A stretch of 64,000 nucleotides of DNA from Streptomyces catenulae (GTDB taxonomy: Bacteria > Actinomycetota > Actinomycetes > Streptomycetales > Streptomycetaceae). Of this stretch, positions 16,123 through 25,379 are shown piece by piece. The notes beneath the pieces were generated by a model, which worked only from the letters and a program-made list of their open reading frames with translations, made no database searches and had not been told where the DNA came from. Position 1 is the stretch's first letter, and every line of letters starts with the position of its first letter. The translations under genes and the position numbers were made by a program. The stretch is taken from contig NZ_JODY01000002.1 in the NCBI RefSeq assembly GCF_000718015.1, positions 248,001 to 312,000 on the forward strand, given 5' to 3'.

Positions 16123-17529
16123 TCACTCCTTGGCGCCGAGGTGCAGCGCCACCGCACTCCGTGCCGGAACCGTCAGCTCCGCGGTGCCGTCGTCGCCGAC
16201 GGTGACGGTGTTGCCCGCGCAGTCACCGGGCGCCGCCTTGACCACGTTGCAGTACGTACCCGCCGCCAGGCCGGTGGTGAAGGTGCGGGAGAGGTCGCCG
16301 TCGCCGTCGTTGACGGCCACGAAGCCGGAGTCGCCGCGGCTGAAGGAGAGCGCGTCGCCGCCGTTGTCCCACCAGTTGGCGAGGTCGGCCGGACCGACCT
16401 CGTTGTGGAAGCCGACCATCCCGGTGACGGCGGTCGCGGCGTGCTCGTTCGTCCAGCCGTCGCCGCCGGAGGGCGGGCCCGCGTCCTTGTCGTCCCAGGT
16501 GTAGCCGGAGTAGACGTTGGGCGAGCCGTAGGGCGAGGCGAGCAGGAAGACGTTGGCGAGGGTGTAGCGGTCGCCGTCCTTGTAGGTGAGCGTGGAGCCG
16601 TTGCGCTCGGTGTCCCAGTTGTCGACAAAGGTACGGGCCTTGTCGCCGGGGAGCTTGCCGTCGGCGACGGACTTCAGCTGCGCGATGGTGCCCGCCTGGA
16701 AGGCGCTCTTGAGGTGGGTGCCGTAGCGAAACTCGTCGACGTCCCCGATGCCGGTGTACTCCTCCGGCTTGACGGCCTCGCCGTCACCGGCGATGACCTC
16801 GCTGACCCAGTAGCCGGGGTCCTGGCTCATCTTGCCCTTGATGGCGGCGATGTCGTCGGCGGCCATGTGCTTGGCGGCGTCGATCCGGAAGCCGTCGGCG
16901 CCGAGGGTGCGCAGGTCGTCGAGGTATCCGGCGATCTTGCCGCGGACCGCGTCGCTGCCGGTGTCGAGGTCGGCGAGGCCCACCAGTTCGCAGTTCTGGA
17001 CGTCGTCGCGGTTGCCGTAGTCGGAGATGTCCTTGCGGCAGCCGTGGAAGTCCTGGTCCTGGTAGGTGCCGGGGTAGTCGTACTTGGTGTACGCCGAGCC
17101 GCCGGTGCCGGTGCCGGAGCCCGCGGACATGTGGTTGATGACGGCGTCCGCGATGACCTTGACCCCGGCGGCATGGCACGCCTTGGTCATCGCCGCGAAG
17201 GCGTCGCGGTCACCGAGCCGCCCGGCGATCTTGTAGCTGACGGGCTGGTAGGAGGTCCACCACTGATCGCCCTGGATGTGCTCGGAGGCGGGTGACACCT
17301 CGACGTAGCCGTAGCCCGCCGGGCCGAGTTGGTCGGTGCACGCCTTGGCGACCTCGGTGAACGGCCGCTCGAAGAGGGTGGCGGTGACCGTCTTCTCCCC
17401 GGCGGGGGCGGCGGCCGGGCGCCCTTGGCCCGGGGTGGCCTGGGACGGCCAGGGCATGAACGCGGCGAGACCGGCGGCGGCCAGCACACCGGCCAGCGTC
17501 CCGCCCAGCACTCGGGAACGTTGCTCCAT
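16123..17529 (-). CDS. Secreted alpha-amylase (GH13)
   Basis: A 468-residue secreted endo-alpha-1,4-glucanase. The start at 17529 ([10 protein letters not shown]) has AAGGAG eight bases upstream; the longer frame is noncoding. The signal peptide ends near the first 30 residues. GH13 regions are clear: region I DAVINH, region [11 protein letters not shown] with nucleophile Asp217, region III WVSEVI with acid/base Glu244, region [11 protein letters not shown] with Asp306. Region IV carries Trp305 where most alpha-amylases have His. The C-terminal beta domain is present. A starch-binding domain is absent, so the protein is compact. A palindrome overlaps the probable promoter. It degrades starch outside the cell. 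Confidence 0.9.
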   Translation of the reverse strand: MEQRSRVLGGTLAGVLAAAGLAAFMPWPSQATPGQGRPAAAPAGEKTVTATLFERPFTEVAKACTDQLGPAGYGYVEVSPASEHIQGDQWWTSYQPVSYKIAGRLGDRDAFAAMTKACHAAGVKVIADAVINHMSAGSGTGTGGSAYTKYDYPGTYQDQDFHGCRKDISDYGNRDDVQNCELVGLADLDTGSDAVRGKIAGYLDDLRTLGADGFRIDAAKHMAADDIAAIKGKMSQDPGYWVSEVIAGDGEAVKPEEYTGIGDVDEFRYGTHLKSAFQAGTIAQLKSVADGKLPGDKARTFVDNWDTERNGSTLTYKDGDRYTLANVFLLASPYGSPNVYSGYTWDDKDAGPPSGGDGWTNEHAATAVTGMVGFHNEVGPADLANWWDNGGDALSFSRGDSGFVAVNDGDGDLSRTFTTGLAAGTYCNVVKAAPGDCAGNTVTVGDDGTAELTVPARSAVALHLGAKE

Positions 17530-17654
17530 CTTGCGGCTCCTTCGACGAACGGGCGCGGACGTGCCGGGCCCGGGAACTGACAGCCACGCGCCAGGCCGCC
17601 ATGGGGGGATTCCGCGTCGGAGCCTGCCGCCCTTCCGTGGACACGTCAAGGCTC

Positions 17655-17692
17655 GTCGTAAGATTTTTCAGGTATTTACGCAAGGAATTGCG
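17655..17692 (-). promoter_or_regulatory. Candidate amylase promoter with LacI-type operator
   Basis: On the minus strand TTGCGT (17678-17683), 17 bases and TACGAC (17655-17660) resemble a vegetative promoter. The -35 box lies inside CGCAA-ggaa-TTGCG (17679-17692), a perfect 5-bp inverted repeat of the kind bound by LacI-family regulators such as the Streptomyces maltose regulator. The remaining intergenic sequence to 17902 holds no gene. Confidence 0.45.
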
Positions 17693-17902
17693 GGTCGTAC
17701 GGGACGGATGAGGCGCGCCGCCGGGCCCGCCCACCCCGCTCCGGACCGGGCTCCGGAGCGCCCTCCCGGGGCGGCCGACGAGAAGTCCAAGTGCCCGAAC
17801 GCTCCGTCCAACCGGCCCTCTTGTGCCGTCGGCCGCCCAACCGCCAGGGTCCTGGGCGAGGTTCACGCTAGGCACCCCGCCATCCGCTCCCCTGGAGGAC
17901 CG

Positions 17903-19372
17903 ATGAACGAGGCCCATCCGCAGAACCAGGCATCCCCGTCCGACGGCCACCCGACCGCGGACTCCCCCGCCGACGACCCGGGCCCCAGCCGCCGTTCGGT
18001 CCTGTGGACCGCGGGCGCGGCGGGCGCCGGTCTCGGCCTCGGCGGCCTCACGGCGGGCCAGGCCACGGCCGCTTCCCCCATGCGCGCTCCCGCCGCGGCG
18101 CCCGGGGCGGCGGCTCCGGCGGCCCGGGGAAAGACCATGATCGGGGTGCCGTTCGAGCCGCGCAGCACCGTACGCGTCGGCATCATCGGTCTGGGCAACC
18201 GCGGCGGCAGCATGATCGACCTCTTTCTGGCGGTCCCCGGCGTCCGCGTCGTCGCGGTCTGCGACCCGGTGAAGGAGAAGACCGCGCAAGCCGCGAAGAA
18301 GGTCACCGACGCCGGACAGCCCGCGCCCGCCGTCTACGCCAACGGCGAGGAGGACTTCGTCCACCTCTGCGCCCGCGGCGACATCGACTTCGTCTACGCG
18401 GCCACACCCTGGGACCGCCACTTCGACATGGCCGCGACCGCGCTGCGCCACGGCAAACACGTCGGCGTGGAGTGCCCGCTCGCCCTCCGCCTCGACCAGC
18501 TGTGGGAGCTGGTCGACCTCTCCGAGCGCACCCGCAGACACTGCTTCCAGATGGAGAACTGCTGCTACGGCAGGAACGAGATGCGGGTGCTGCGCATGGC
18601 GCACGCCGGGCTCTTCGGCGATCTGCTGCACGGCGCCGGTGCCTACAACCACGATCTGCGCGGCCTGATGTTCGACCCGGAGTACTACGAAGGACCCTGG
18701 CGCCGCCTGTGGCACACCCGGCTCCGCGGCGACCTCTACCCCAACCACGGCTTCGGCCCCGTCGCCAACTACATGGACGTCAACCGCGGCGACCGCGCGG
18801 TCCGCATCGCCAGCTTCGGCACCCCCGCCCTGGGCCTGGCCGCCTACCGCAAGGAGCACATGCCGCCCGGCGACCCGAGCTGGAAGGAGTCGTACATCGA
18901 GAGCGACCGGACGATCAGCCTCGTGCAGACCGCCAAGGGCCGCGTCATCCGCCTCGAACACGACGTCTCCACACCGCACCCCTACAGCCGGATCAACAGC
19001 CTCGGCGGCACCAAGGGCGTCTTCGAGGACTACCCGGAGCGCATCTACCTGGAGCCCGACCACAGCGACGACGAGTGGGGCGACTTCGGGAAGTACGCGG
19101 AGTGGGACCACTGGCTGTGGAAGGAGCACGCCAACCCGCCGGGCGGCCACGGCGGCATGGACTACATGCTGGTCTTCCGCATGATGCAGTGCATGCGGCT
19201 CGGCCTCGTACCCGACTTCGACGTGTACGACGCGGCCACCTGGACCGCTCCCGTCCCGCTGAGCGACGCCTCCATCAAGGCGGGCGGCGCACCGCAGGAG
19301 ATCCCCGACTTCACCCGCGGCCACTGGAAGAAGGCCCGGCCGGGGATGGACTCGGAGAAGCCCGCGGAGTAG
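17903..19372 (+). CDS. Tat-exported Gfo/Idh/MocA oxidoreductase (GH109-like)
   Basis: A 489-residue protein with a twin-arginine signal ([20 protein letters not shown], residues about 29-48). A Rossmann domain follows ([20 protein letters not shown]) with the EC-P-L stretch VGVECPLAL, and then a C-terminal Gfo/Idh/MocA domain. Motifs [18 protein letters not shown] and [16 protein letters not shown] resemble GH109 alpha-N-acetylgalactosaminidases, which use a tightly bound NAD+ carried out through the Tat pathway. Such enzymes remove terminal GalNAc from glycans. The substrate here is inferred. The ATG at 17903 follows TGGAGGA. It is divergent from the amylase gene. Confidence 0.8.
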   Translation: MNEAHPQNQASPSDGHPTADSPADDPGPSRRSVLWTAGAAGAGLGLGGLTAGQATAASPMRAPAAAPGAAAPAARGKTMIGVPFEPRSTVRVGIIGLGNRGGSMIDLFLAVPGVRVVAVCDPVKEKTAQAAKKVTDAGQPAPAVYANGEEDFVHLCARGDIDFVYAATPWDRHFDMAATALRHGKHVGVECPLALRLDQLWELVDLSERTRRHCFQMENCCYGRNEMRVLRMAHAGLFGDLLHGAGAYNHDLRGLMFDPEYYEGPWRRLWHTRLRGDLYPNHGFGPVANYMDVNRGDRAVRIASFGTPALGLAAYRKEHMPPGDPSWKESYIESDRTISLVQTAKGRVIRLEHDVSTPHPYSRINSLGGTKGVFEDYPERIYLEPDHSDDEWGDFGKYAEWDHWLWKEHANPPGGHGGMDYMLVFRMMQCMRLGLVPDFDVYDAATWTAPVPLSDASIKAGGAPQEIPDFTRGHWKKARPGMDSEKPAE

Positions 19373-19380
19373 CCGCCGAC

Positions 19381-19410
19381 GGGCCCGGGCGCGGCACCCC
19401 GGGCCCGGGC
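19381..19410. terminator. Possible convergent terminator
   Basis: Two copies of the self-complementary GGGCCCGGGC (19381-19390 and 19401-19410) lie between the convergent Gfo/Idh and L,D-transpeptidase genes and can fold into a GC-rich hairpin. Confidence 0.4.
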
Positions 19411-19411
19411 G

Positions 19412-20158
19412 TCACCCTTCCAGGTGGGCCCGGTCCCCCATCACCACGACCGGACGGCGGGCCGGATCGAGGGCGCGGAGCAGATCGGCCATGCCCTCCT
19501 TCGCGATGCTGACGCAGCCCGAGGTGCCGCTGCCGTGGTCGAGATGGAGCCATATCCCGCCGCCCTTGGCCTGCCCCTCGGGCCGCTCCGGATCCAGCGG
19601 CGACCGGCCCGGCACGCGGTTGTAGTTCACGGCGACGACGTAGTCGAAGTCGTGCCGGGTGTTCTTCGACCAGTACGCGGGCGGGGTGAACGCCGCGCTG
19701 TGCGCGTACGGCAGCCGGGCGCCGGGGTCGGCGAGCACCCCACCCGCGTCGGTCAGCGTGAACACCCCCACGGGGCTGCGCCTGTCCCCCTCGCGATGGT
19801 CCGTCGTCCAGCCGTGCCGCCCGTTGTGCGCCGCCCAACTCCCCTTCTTCTCCCAGCCCTTGGCACCCTTGTCGTACAGGACGAGCGTGGCGTCCGGGGA
19901 GTCGGCACCACGGCCGTAGACCGCGACGACCTGGCGTGAGGCGGCGGGGATCCGGGCGCGCAGCGCCGGGCCGATGCCGGGGACGCGGGTGAGCGGAGCG
20001 GAGCGGGCGGCATCGCTCCCGCCGTCCGCGCCGTGCCCGCCGTGGGCCCGGGCACCGGCGTGGTCGTCGCCCGTTCCACCGCTCCGGTCGGCCGAACCGC
20101 AGCCCACCAGCAGCACCAGCCCCGCCGCGGCCCACATCACACCACCCGCATGTCGCAT
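19412..20158 (-). CDS. L,D-transpeptidase family lipoprotein
   Basis: A 248-residue lipoprotein with lipobox LLVGC (Cys20). A His/Gly-rich linker is followed by a YkuD-like catalytic domain. The active-site motif is HLDHGSGTSGCVSI, with the catalytic Cys in SGC and the His upstream. RRSPVGVFTLTDAGG is the other characteristic strand. Such enzymes form 3-3 cross-links in peptidoglycan or attach proteins to it. The variant resembles the shorter secreted forms with no Ig-like domains. It converges with the Gfo/Idh gene. Confidence 0.82.
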   Translation of the reverse strand: MRHAGGVMWAAAGLVLLVGCGSADRSGGTGDDHAGARAHGGHGADGGSDAARSAPLTRVPGIGPALRARIPAASRQVVAVYGRGADSPDATLVLYDKGAKGWEKKGSWAAHNGRHGWTTDHREGDRRSPVGVFTLTDAGGVLADPGARLPYAHSAAFTPPAYWSKNTRHDFDYVVAVNYNRVPGRSPLDPERPEGQAKGGGIWLHLDHGSGTSGCVSIAKEGMADLLRALDPARRPVVVMGDRAHLEG

Positions 20159-20649
20159 GCCCCCATGCTGCCACCCGCCACCGACAACGCCTCAGCCGCG
20201 GTCCGTCCGCCCGCCGGTCACGGTCCGTCGGCCGGACCGGGGCTGTCCGGGACGGGCCCGCACCGCGGAAAAACCGTTTGAAATCAACCGGCCACCGCGC
20301 CAGCCTGCCTGGACGTGTCCGCGACGCCGCGTCATCCGCCCTGCCCGGCGGGGCCGCGGCATCCGGTGCGCGTACCCGCACGGTGACGGCCCGGCGCCCC
20401 ATCGGCGGCGGGCGCGGGCACCGGGCACCACGGGCGCACCACACCGTCCCGGACCTCACCCGCCCCCGACGCCGACCACCTCGGGCCCACCGACCGCGCC
20501 CCTCACACCAGGTCCGCATCCGCCTCCGACCCCGACCGTACGAAGCGCGTGACCGCTCCCCCTCCGGTCCGCCCCGCGCCACCAGGGCCGCATCCGGCCC
20601 GCCACCCCGTGCGCCGCCCCGGCGCCCCACCTCAACGTCTCTGGACACC
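20159..20649. other. Divergent intergenic region, no gene recognised
   Basis: These 491 bases separate the L,D-transpeptidase from the ABC exporter pair. An open frame continuous with the exporter runs back to 20278, but its translation is Arg/Pro/His-rich with no family resemblance, so it is probably noncoding. An AT-richer patch (20269-20284) with direct AACCG repeats may hold a promoter. I could not assign one. Confidence 0.5.
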
Positions 20650-22518
20650 ATGCAGATTCGCGACCTTCCCTATGCCGACCCCGGCGAACCCGACGCCCGC
20701 AGCGGCGGCGCGCTCCTCCGCTGGCTCTACCGCAACCAACTGGGCGGCCAGCTCAAGGCCCTCTTCTGGGGGCTGGTGCACACCGGTGCGCAGGCCACGT
20801 TCCCGGTACCCGTCGGCCTCGCCGTCCAGGCGGTCGTCGACCGGTCCGGCTCCCGACTCGCCCTCGCCGGCGGACTGCTGGCCGTCCTGGGCGCGCTCGT
20901 CGCGCTCGGCGACACGATGCTGCACCGGGCGGCGGTGACCAACTGGATCACCGCGGTCGCCCGGATGCAGCAGCTCCTCGCCCGTAAGGCCACCGACATG
21001 GGCTCCGCCCTCACCCGCCGGGTCGCCTCCGGTGAGATCACCACCGTCGGCACCGGCGACCTGGAGAAGATCGGCTGGCTCGTCGAGGGCGTCTCCCGCT
21101 TCGGCGCCGCGGCCGTCACCTCGGTCGGCGTCTGTGTCGCCCTGGTGCTCTACCAACCGGCCCTCGGCACCGTCGTCGCCGTCGGCGCCCCCGTCCTGGC
21201 ACTGGCGGTCCTGCCGCTGCTGCCGCACGCGACCCGCCGCGCCGACGCCCAGCGCGAGAAGGCCGGACGCGCCACCGAACTCGCCTCCGACACCGTCGCC
21301 GGACTGCGCGTCCTGCGCGGCATCGGCGGCGAGGACCTCTTCCTCGACCGCTACCGCACCGCCTCCCAGGAACAGCGCCGGGCCGCGATCCGCAGCGCCC
21401 GCATGTGGTCGCTGATCTCCGCCGTCCAGGTCGCCCTCCCGGGGCTGCTGCTCGTCGCGGTGGTCTGGTACGGCGTCCAGCTCGCCCTCCAGGGCCGGAT
21501 CGCGGTCGGCGAACTGGTCACCGTCTACAGCGCCGTCACCTTCCTCCTCTTCCCGCTGCGTCACTTCGAGGAGACGGCCATGGCGTACGCCTTCGCCCGT
21601 CCCTCCGCCGACCGCGCCGCCCGGGTGCTGGCCCTGACCCGCCCCAGCGGCGGCGGTGTCACCCCGGACGGCCCGCTCACCGGCGATCTGCACGACCCGG
21701 TGACCGGACTGACCGCGGCCGCGGGCCGGTTGACCGCCGTGGTCTGCGGCGATCCGGATGCCGCCGGACGGCTCGCCGACCGCCTCGGCGGCCACCCACC
21801 GGACACCGAGCCCACGCCCGCCGCCTCCGACACGCCCGATGCCGCTCCCCCGGCCCCGGCCGAGGCACCGCCGTCCGTCCTGCTCGGCGGCACCCCGCTC
21901 GACGCCGTGCCCCGCGAGACGGCGCGCGCCGCCGTCCTCGTCCAGGACAAGGACCCGACGCTGCTCTCCGGCACCCTCGGGGACCTTCTCGACATCCCTG
22001 CCTCCGGCCGCGTCGAGAGCGCCGACGCCCTCGACGCCGCGCAGTGCGGCGATGTGCTGACCGCGTTGGCCCAGGCATCGGACGACCCGTCCGGCGCCCC
22101 GGACTCGGCCCGGATCGCCGAGCGCGGCCGCTCCCTCTCCGGCGGCCAGCGCCAGCGCCTGGCCCTCGCCCGCTCCCTGGTGGCCGACCCCGAGGTCCTC
22201 GTCCTCGACGAGCCGACCAGCGCCGTCGACGCGCACACCGAGGCGCGGATCGCCGACGGGCTGCGGGCGCTGCGCACCGGCCGCACCACCGTCGTCCTCA
22301 CCGCCAGCCCGCTGCTGCTCGACCGGGCGGACGAGGTGGTGTTCCTCCGCGGCGACGTTCTCGTGGCCGCCGCACCGCACCGCGACCTGCTCCGCACCTG
22401 CCCCGCGTACCGCGCCGTCGTCACCCGCGACACCGCCCCGCCCGACCCGCCCGGCGACGACCGTCCGCAGCCCGCGGGCGCCGCCGCCCGTACCGCACCG
22501 ATCGAGGAGACCGCATGA
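20650..22518 (+). CDS. ABC exporter half-transporter with degenerate Walker A
   Basis: A 622-residue membrane-plus-ATPase protein. About six helices lie in residues 25-300. In the ATPase domain the P-loop is lost: residues 367-375 read GDPDAAGRL where GxxGxGKST is expected, without the Lys and Ser/Thr that bind phosphate. The switch His is also lost (VVLTASPLLL). The signature LSGGQRQR (496-503) and Walker B LVLDEPTSAVD are intact. The domain also holds an Ala/Pro-rich insert (about residues 393-415). It overlaps the next gene by ATGA, and that partner has the opposite defects, so the two must form a heterodimer. The start at 20650 is chosen because the upstream frame looks noncoding. Export substrate unknown. 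Confidence 0.88.
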   Translation: MQIRDLPYADPGEPDARSGGALLRWLYRNQLGGQLKALFWGLVHTGAQATFPVPVGLAVQAVVDRSGSRLALAGGLLAVLGALVALGDTMLHRAAVTNWITAVARMQQLLARKATDMGSALTRRVASGEITTVGTGDLEKIGWLVEGVSRFGAAAVTSVGVCVALVLYQPALGTVVAVGAPVLALAVLPLLPHATRRADAQREKAGRATELASDTVAGLRVLRGIGGEDLFLDRYRTASQEQRRAAIRSARMWSLISAVQVALPGLLLVAVVWYGVQLALQGRIAVGELVTVYSAVTFLLFPLRHFEETAMAYAFARPSADRAARVLALTRPSGGGVTPDGPLTGDLHDPVTGLTAAAGRLTAVVCGDPDAAGRLADRLGGHPPDTEPTPAASDTPDAAPPAPAEAPPSVLLGGTPLDAVPRETARAAVLVQDKDPTLLSGTLGDLLDIPASGRVESADALDAAQCGDVLTALAQASDDPSGAPDSARIAERGRSLSGGQRQRLALARSLVADPEVLVLDEPTSAVDAHTEARIADGLRALRTGRTTVVLTASPLLLDRADEVVFLRGDVLVAAAPHRDLLRTCPAYRAVVTRDTAPPDPPGDDRPQPAGAAARTAPIEETA

Positions 22519-24296
22519 TCGGCCTGGCCCCACCGGAGCACGATCCGGACACCCCGCAGACCGCCACCACCCTGCCGGTCGGCTCCCCGGCGACGGTGCG
22601 CTCCTACGTGGCCGGGCTGCTGCGGCGCCACCGCACGGCGTTCGCGCTGCTCATCGGCGTGAACACCACGGCGGTCGTCGCCTCGATGATCGGCCCCTAC
22701 CTTCTGGGCGGGCTGGTCGAGGACCTCTCCTCCGGTGCCACCTCCCTCCCGCTGGGCACGACCGTCGCGCTCTTCCTCGCCGCGCTGCTGGTGCAGACGG
22801 TCTTCGTCCGCATCGTGCGGCTGCGCGGGGCGGTGCTCGGCGAGGAGATGCTGGCGGATCTGCGGGAGGACTTCCTCGTCCGGTCGGTGGCGCTGCCGCC
22901 GGGCGTCCTGGAGAAGGCGGGCACCGGCGATCTGCTCTCCCGGATCACCACGGACATCGACCGGCTCTCCGAGGCCATGCGGGAGGCCGTGCCGCAGTTG
23001 GCCATCGGGGTGGTCTGGATCGCCCTGCTGCTGGGCGGGCTGGTGGTCACCGCGCCCCCGCTCGCCGTGGCCGTCGTCATCGCGCTCCCGCTGCTGATCA
23101 TCGGCTGCCGCTGGTACTACGCCCGTGCCCCGCGCGCCTACCGCTCCGAGGCCGCCGGGTACGCCGCAGTGGCCGCCGCCCTCACCGAGACCGTCGACGC
23201 GGGCCGCACCATCGAGGCGCACCGCCTGGGCCGACGGCGGGTGGCCCTCTCCGAGCAGCGGGTGCACTCCTGGACCCGCTGGGAGCGGTACACCCTCTAT
23301 CTGCGGTCGGTGTTCTTCCCGGTGATCAACGTGACGTATGTGCTGCTCCACGGCACGGTCCTGATCCTCGGCGGCGTCTTCGTGCTGCGGGGTTGGATCA
23401 CCCCCGGGCAGCTGACGACCGGTGCGCTGCTGGCGCAGATGATGACCGAGCCGGTCGACATGGTGCTGCGCTGGTACGACGAGTTGCAGGTGGCGCAGGT
23501 CTCCATCGCCCGGCTCGTCGGCGTACGGGAGATCGAGCCGGACGCCACCGACGCGGCGCTCGCCCCCGAGGGCCGGGACGTCCACGCCGACGAGGTCCGC
23601 TTCGGCTACCGCCCGGGCGTGGACGTGCTGCACGAGGTGTCGCTGCGGGTGCGGCCCGGCAGCAGGCTCGCACTCGTGGGCCCGTCCGGGGCCGGGAAGT
23701 CGACGCTCGGCCGTCTGCTCGCGGGGATCTACGGGCCCCGGACCGGTTCGGTGACGCTGGGCGGCGCGGAGCTGTCCGCCATGCCCGCCGAGCGGGTCCG
23801 CTCCCATGTGGCGCTGGTCAACCAGGAGCACCACGTCTTCGTGGGGTCGCTCCGCGACAATCTGCGGCTGGCCCGCGCCGACGCCGCCGAGGACGAGCTG
23901 TGGGCGTCGCTGACCGCGGTCGACGCCGAGGGCTGGGCGCGGGCGCTGCCGGACGGGCTGGACACCGAGGTCGGCTCCGGCGGCCATGCGCTGCCCCCGG
24001 CGCAGGCGCAGCAGATCGCCCTGGCCCGGCTGGTGCTGGCCGATCCGCACACGCTCGTGCTCGACGAGGCGACCTCGCTGCTCGACCCGCGGGCGGCCCG
24101 CAGTCTGGAGCGGTCGCTCGGGCAGGTCCTGGACGGCCGTACGGTCGTGGCCATCGCCCACCGGCTGCACACCGCGCACGACGCGGATCTGATCGCGGTG
24201 GTCGAGGCCGGTCGGATCAGCGAACTGGGCAGCCATCAGGAGTTGGTCGCCGCCGACGGTGCGTACGCGGCGCTGTGGCGCTCCTGGCACGGCTGA
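22515..24296 (+). CDS. ABC exporter half-transporter with degenerate signature motif
   Basis: A 593-residue membrane-plus-ATPase protein. Six helices lie in residues 40-310. Walker A GPSGAGKST (389-397), Walker B LVLDEATSLLD and switch His (VAIAHRL) are intact, but the signature LSGGQ is replaced by LPPAQ (493-497). Its Walker A would pair with the intact signature of the upstream protein, giving one complete ATP site; the other site would be dead on both sides. The ATG overlaps the upstream stop (ATGA), consistent with equimolar synthesis. Likely an exporter of a lipid, siderophore or natural product. Confidence 0.9.
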   Translation: MIGLAPPEHDPDTPQTATTLPVGSPATVRSYVAGLLRRHRTAFALLIGVNTTAVVASMIGPYLLGGLVEDLSSGATSLPLGTTVALFLAALLVQTVFVRIVRLRGAVLGEEMLADLREDFLVRSVALPPGVLEKAGTGDLLSRITTDIDRLSEAMREAVPQLAIGVVWIALLLGGLVVTAPPLAVAVVIALPLLIIGCRWYYARAPRAYRSEAAGYAAVAAALTETVDAGRTIEAHRLGRRRVALSEQRVHSWTRWERYTLYLRSVFFPVINVTYVLLHGTVLILGGVFVLRGWITPGQLTTGALLAQMMTEPVDMVLRWYDELQVAQVSIARLVGVREIEPDATDAALAPEGRDVHADEVRFGYRPGVDVLHEVSLRVRPGSRLALVGPSGAGKSTLGRLLAGIYGPRTGSVTLGGAELSAMPAERVRSHVALVNQEHHVFVGSLRDNLRLARADAAEDELWASLTAVDAEGWARALPDGLDTEVGSGGHALPPAQAQQIALARLVLADPHTLVLDEATSLLDPRAARSLERSLGQVLDGRTVVAIAHRLHTAHDADLIAVVEAGRISELGSHQELVAADGAYAALWRSWHG

Positions 24297-24410
24297 GGTG
24301 CGGGTGCGGCAGCAGCGGCGCTCCCCCTCGGGACGGCCGGGCTCCTGCGCGGCGGGCGTCGGCCCGACCGGCGCGGTGCCCCGGCCGGTCGCGGCGGCGG
24401 TGACCGGCCG

Positions 24411-24439
24411 GGGCGGCGCCGCGGTGAGCCGCGCCGCCC
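24411..24439. terminator. Convergent terminator
   Basis: GGGCGGCGC (24411-24419) pairs with GCGCCGCCC (24431-24439) across 11 bases, between the exporter pair and the convergent membrane protein gene. Confidence 0.5.
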
Positions 24440-24454
24440 GGGCCGGGTCACGGG

Positions 24455-25246
24455 TCAGACGTACCCGAGCGCTCCGAGGGCGCCGATGCCGCCGAGGAGC
24501 ATGAACGCGGGCATGAGGATCTTCAGCTCGATCCAGCTTCCGGCGCGGAACCGCATGGCCTGCGGCGGACCGACCGGGAACCAGCGCTTGCGGCCTATCG
24601 GTATGGGCCACAGGATCGGGCAGCCCGACACCGTCAGGGCGTCGCCGATGTCGTGCACCAGCGCGCCGAGGACGATCGGCAGGCCCAGCCAGAGGTACTC
24701 CTGGCCCGGGTCGGTGAAGAGCCAGCCGGCACCGTTGCCCGGCTCGTCGAGGATGCCCACCAGGATCCACGCCATGGTGGCGCCCAGGAGCCACACCAGG
24801 ATGTCGCTGGAGACCCGGGCCGCGCGCCACAGCAGCCCCTCGATGGCCAGCACCATGTGGACGAAGAGGATGCCCAGCACCGCCCACCGCCCGCCCTCGA
24901 CGGCGAGGAGCGACATGCCACCGCCGACGAGAGCGGCCCAGAGCCAGGTGTGGGTCAGTGTGCGGTGACCACCGGAACGGTTCGAGTCGCCGCGCATCTT
25001 CGTCGCCTTGTACACGGCGTGCGAGAGCTTGTCGACCACATCGCAGACCATGCGCGACAGCGGTCCGAAGGAACGGGAGATGGTCGCGGACTTGTGGTCC
25101 AGGTCGGGGGCGAGTGCCGCCCCGGCGCAGATCAGGGCGCCGCAGACGAGCACGGGCCAGGGCATCGGATACCCGGCGCCTGCTGCCGCCGCACCCACCC
25201 CCAGCCAGGCCGCGGCCCCGGACAGCGAATGCGCCGGTCCCATCAT
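24455..25246 (-). CDS. YdjM/DUF457-type membrane-bound metal-dependent hydrolase
   Basis: A 263-residue protein with five or six hydrophobic segments. It carries the His/Asp motifs of the YdjM (DUF457, 'LexA-binding, inner membrane-associated') family: GPAHSLSGAAAW near the N-terminus, APDLDHKSATISR, GGHRTLTHTW, and LVHDIGDALT near the C-terminus. These are proposed metal ligands at a membrane active site. The biochemical role is not established. The start is one of two adjacent ATGs (25246 or 25243). It lies 133 bases from the divergent helicase gene. The C-terminal region ends in a hydrophobic helix. Confidence 0.85.
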   Translation of the reverse strand: MMGPAHSLSGAAAWLGVGAAAAGAGYPMPWPVLVCGALICAGAALAPDLDHKSATISRSFGPLSRMVCDVVDKLSHAVYKATKMRGDSNRSGGHRTLTHTWLWAALVGGGMSLLAVEGGRWAVLGILFVHMVLAIEGLLWRAARVSSDILVWLLGATMAWILVGILDEPGNGAGWLFTDPGQEYLWLGLPIVLGALVHDIGDALTVSGCPILWPIPIGRKRWFPVGPPQAMRFRAGSWIELKILMPAFMLLGGIGALGALGYV

Positions 25247-25379
25247 GGTCGTTCCCCACCCCTTGAATTCCGGTGTCCGGTCTCTGTGACGCCTGGTCGG
25301 CCACACAGCGTAACGCCAGATGATCTCCATATGAGCGGCCGGTTCCCGGATACGGGCCGGGGCCAGGCAGTATGGGGGC

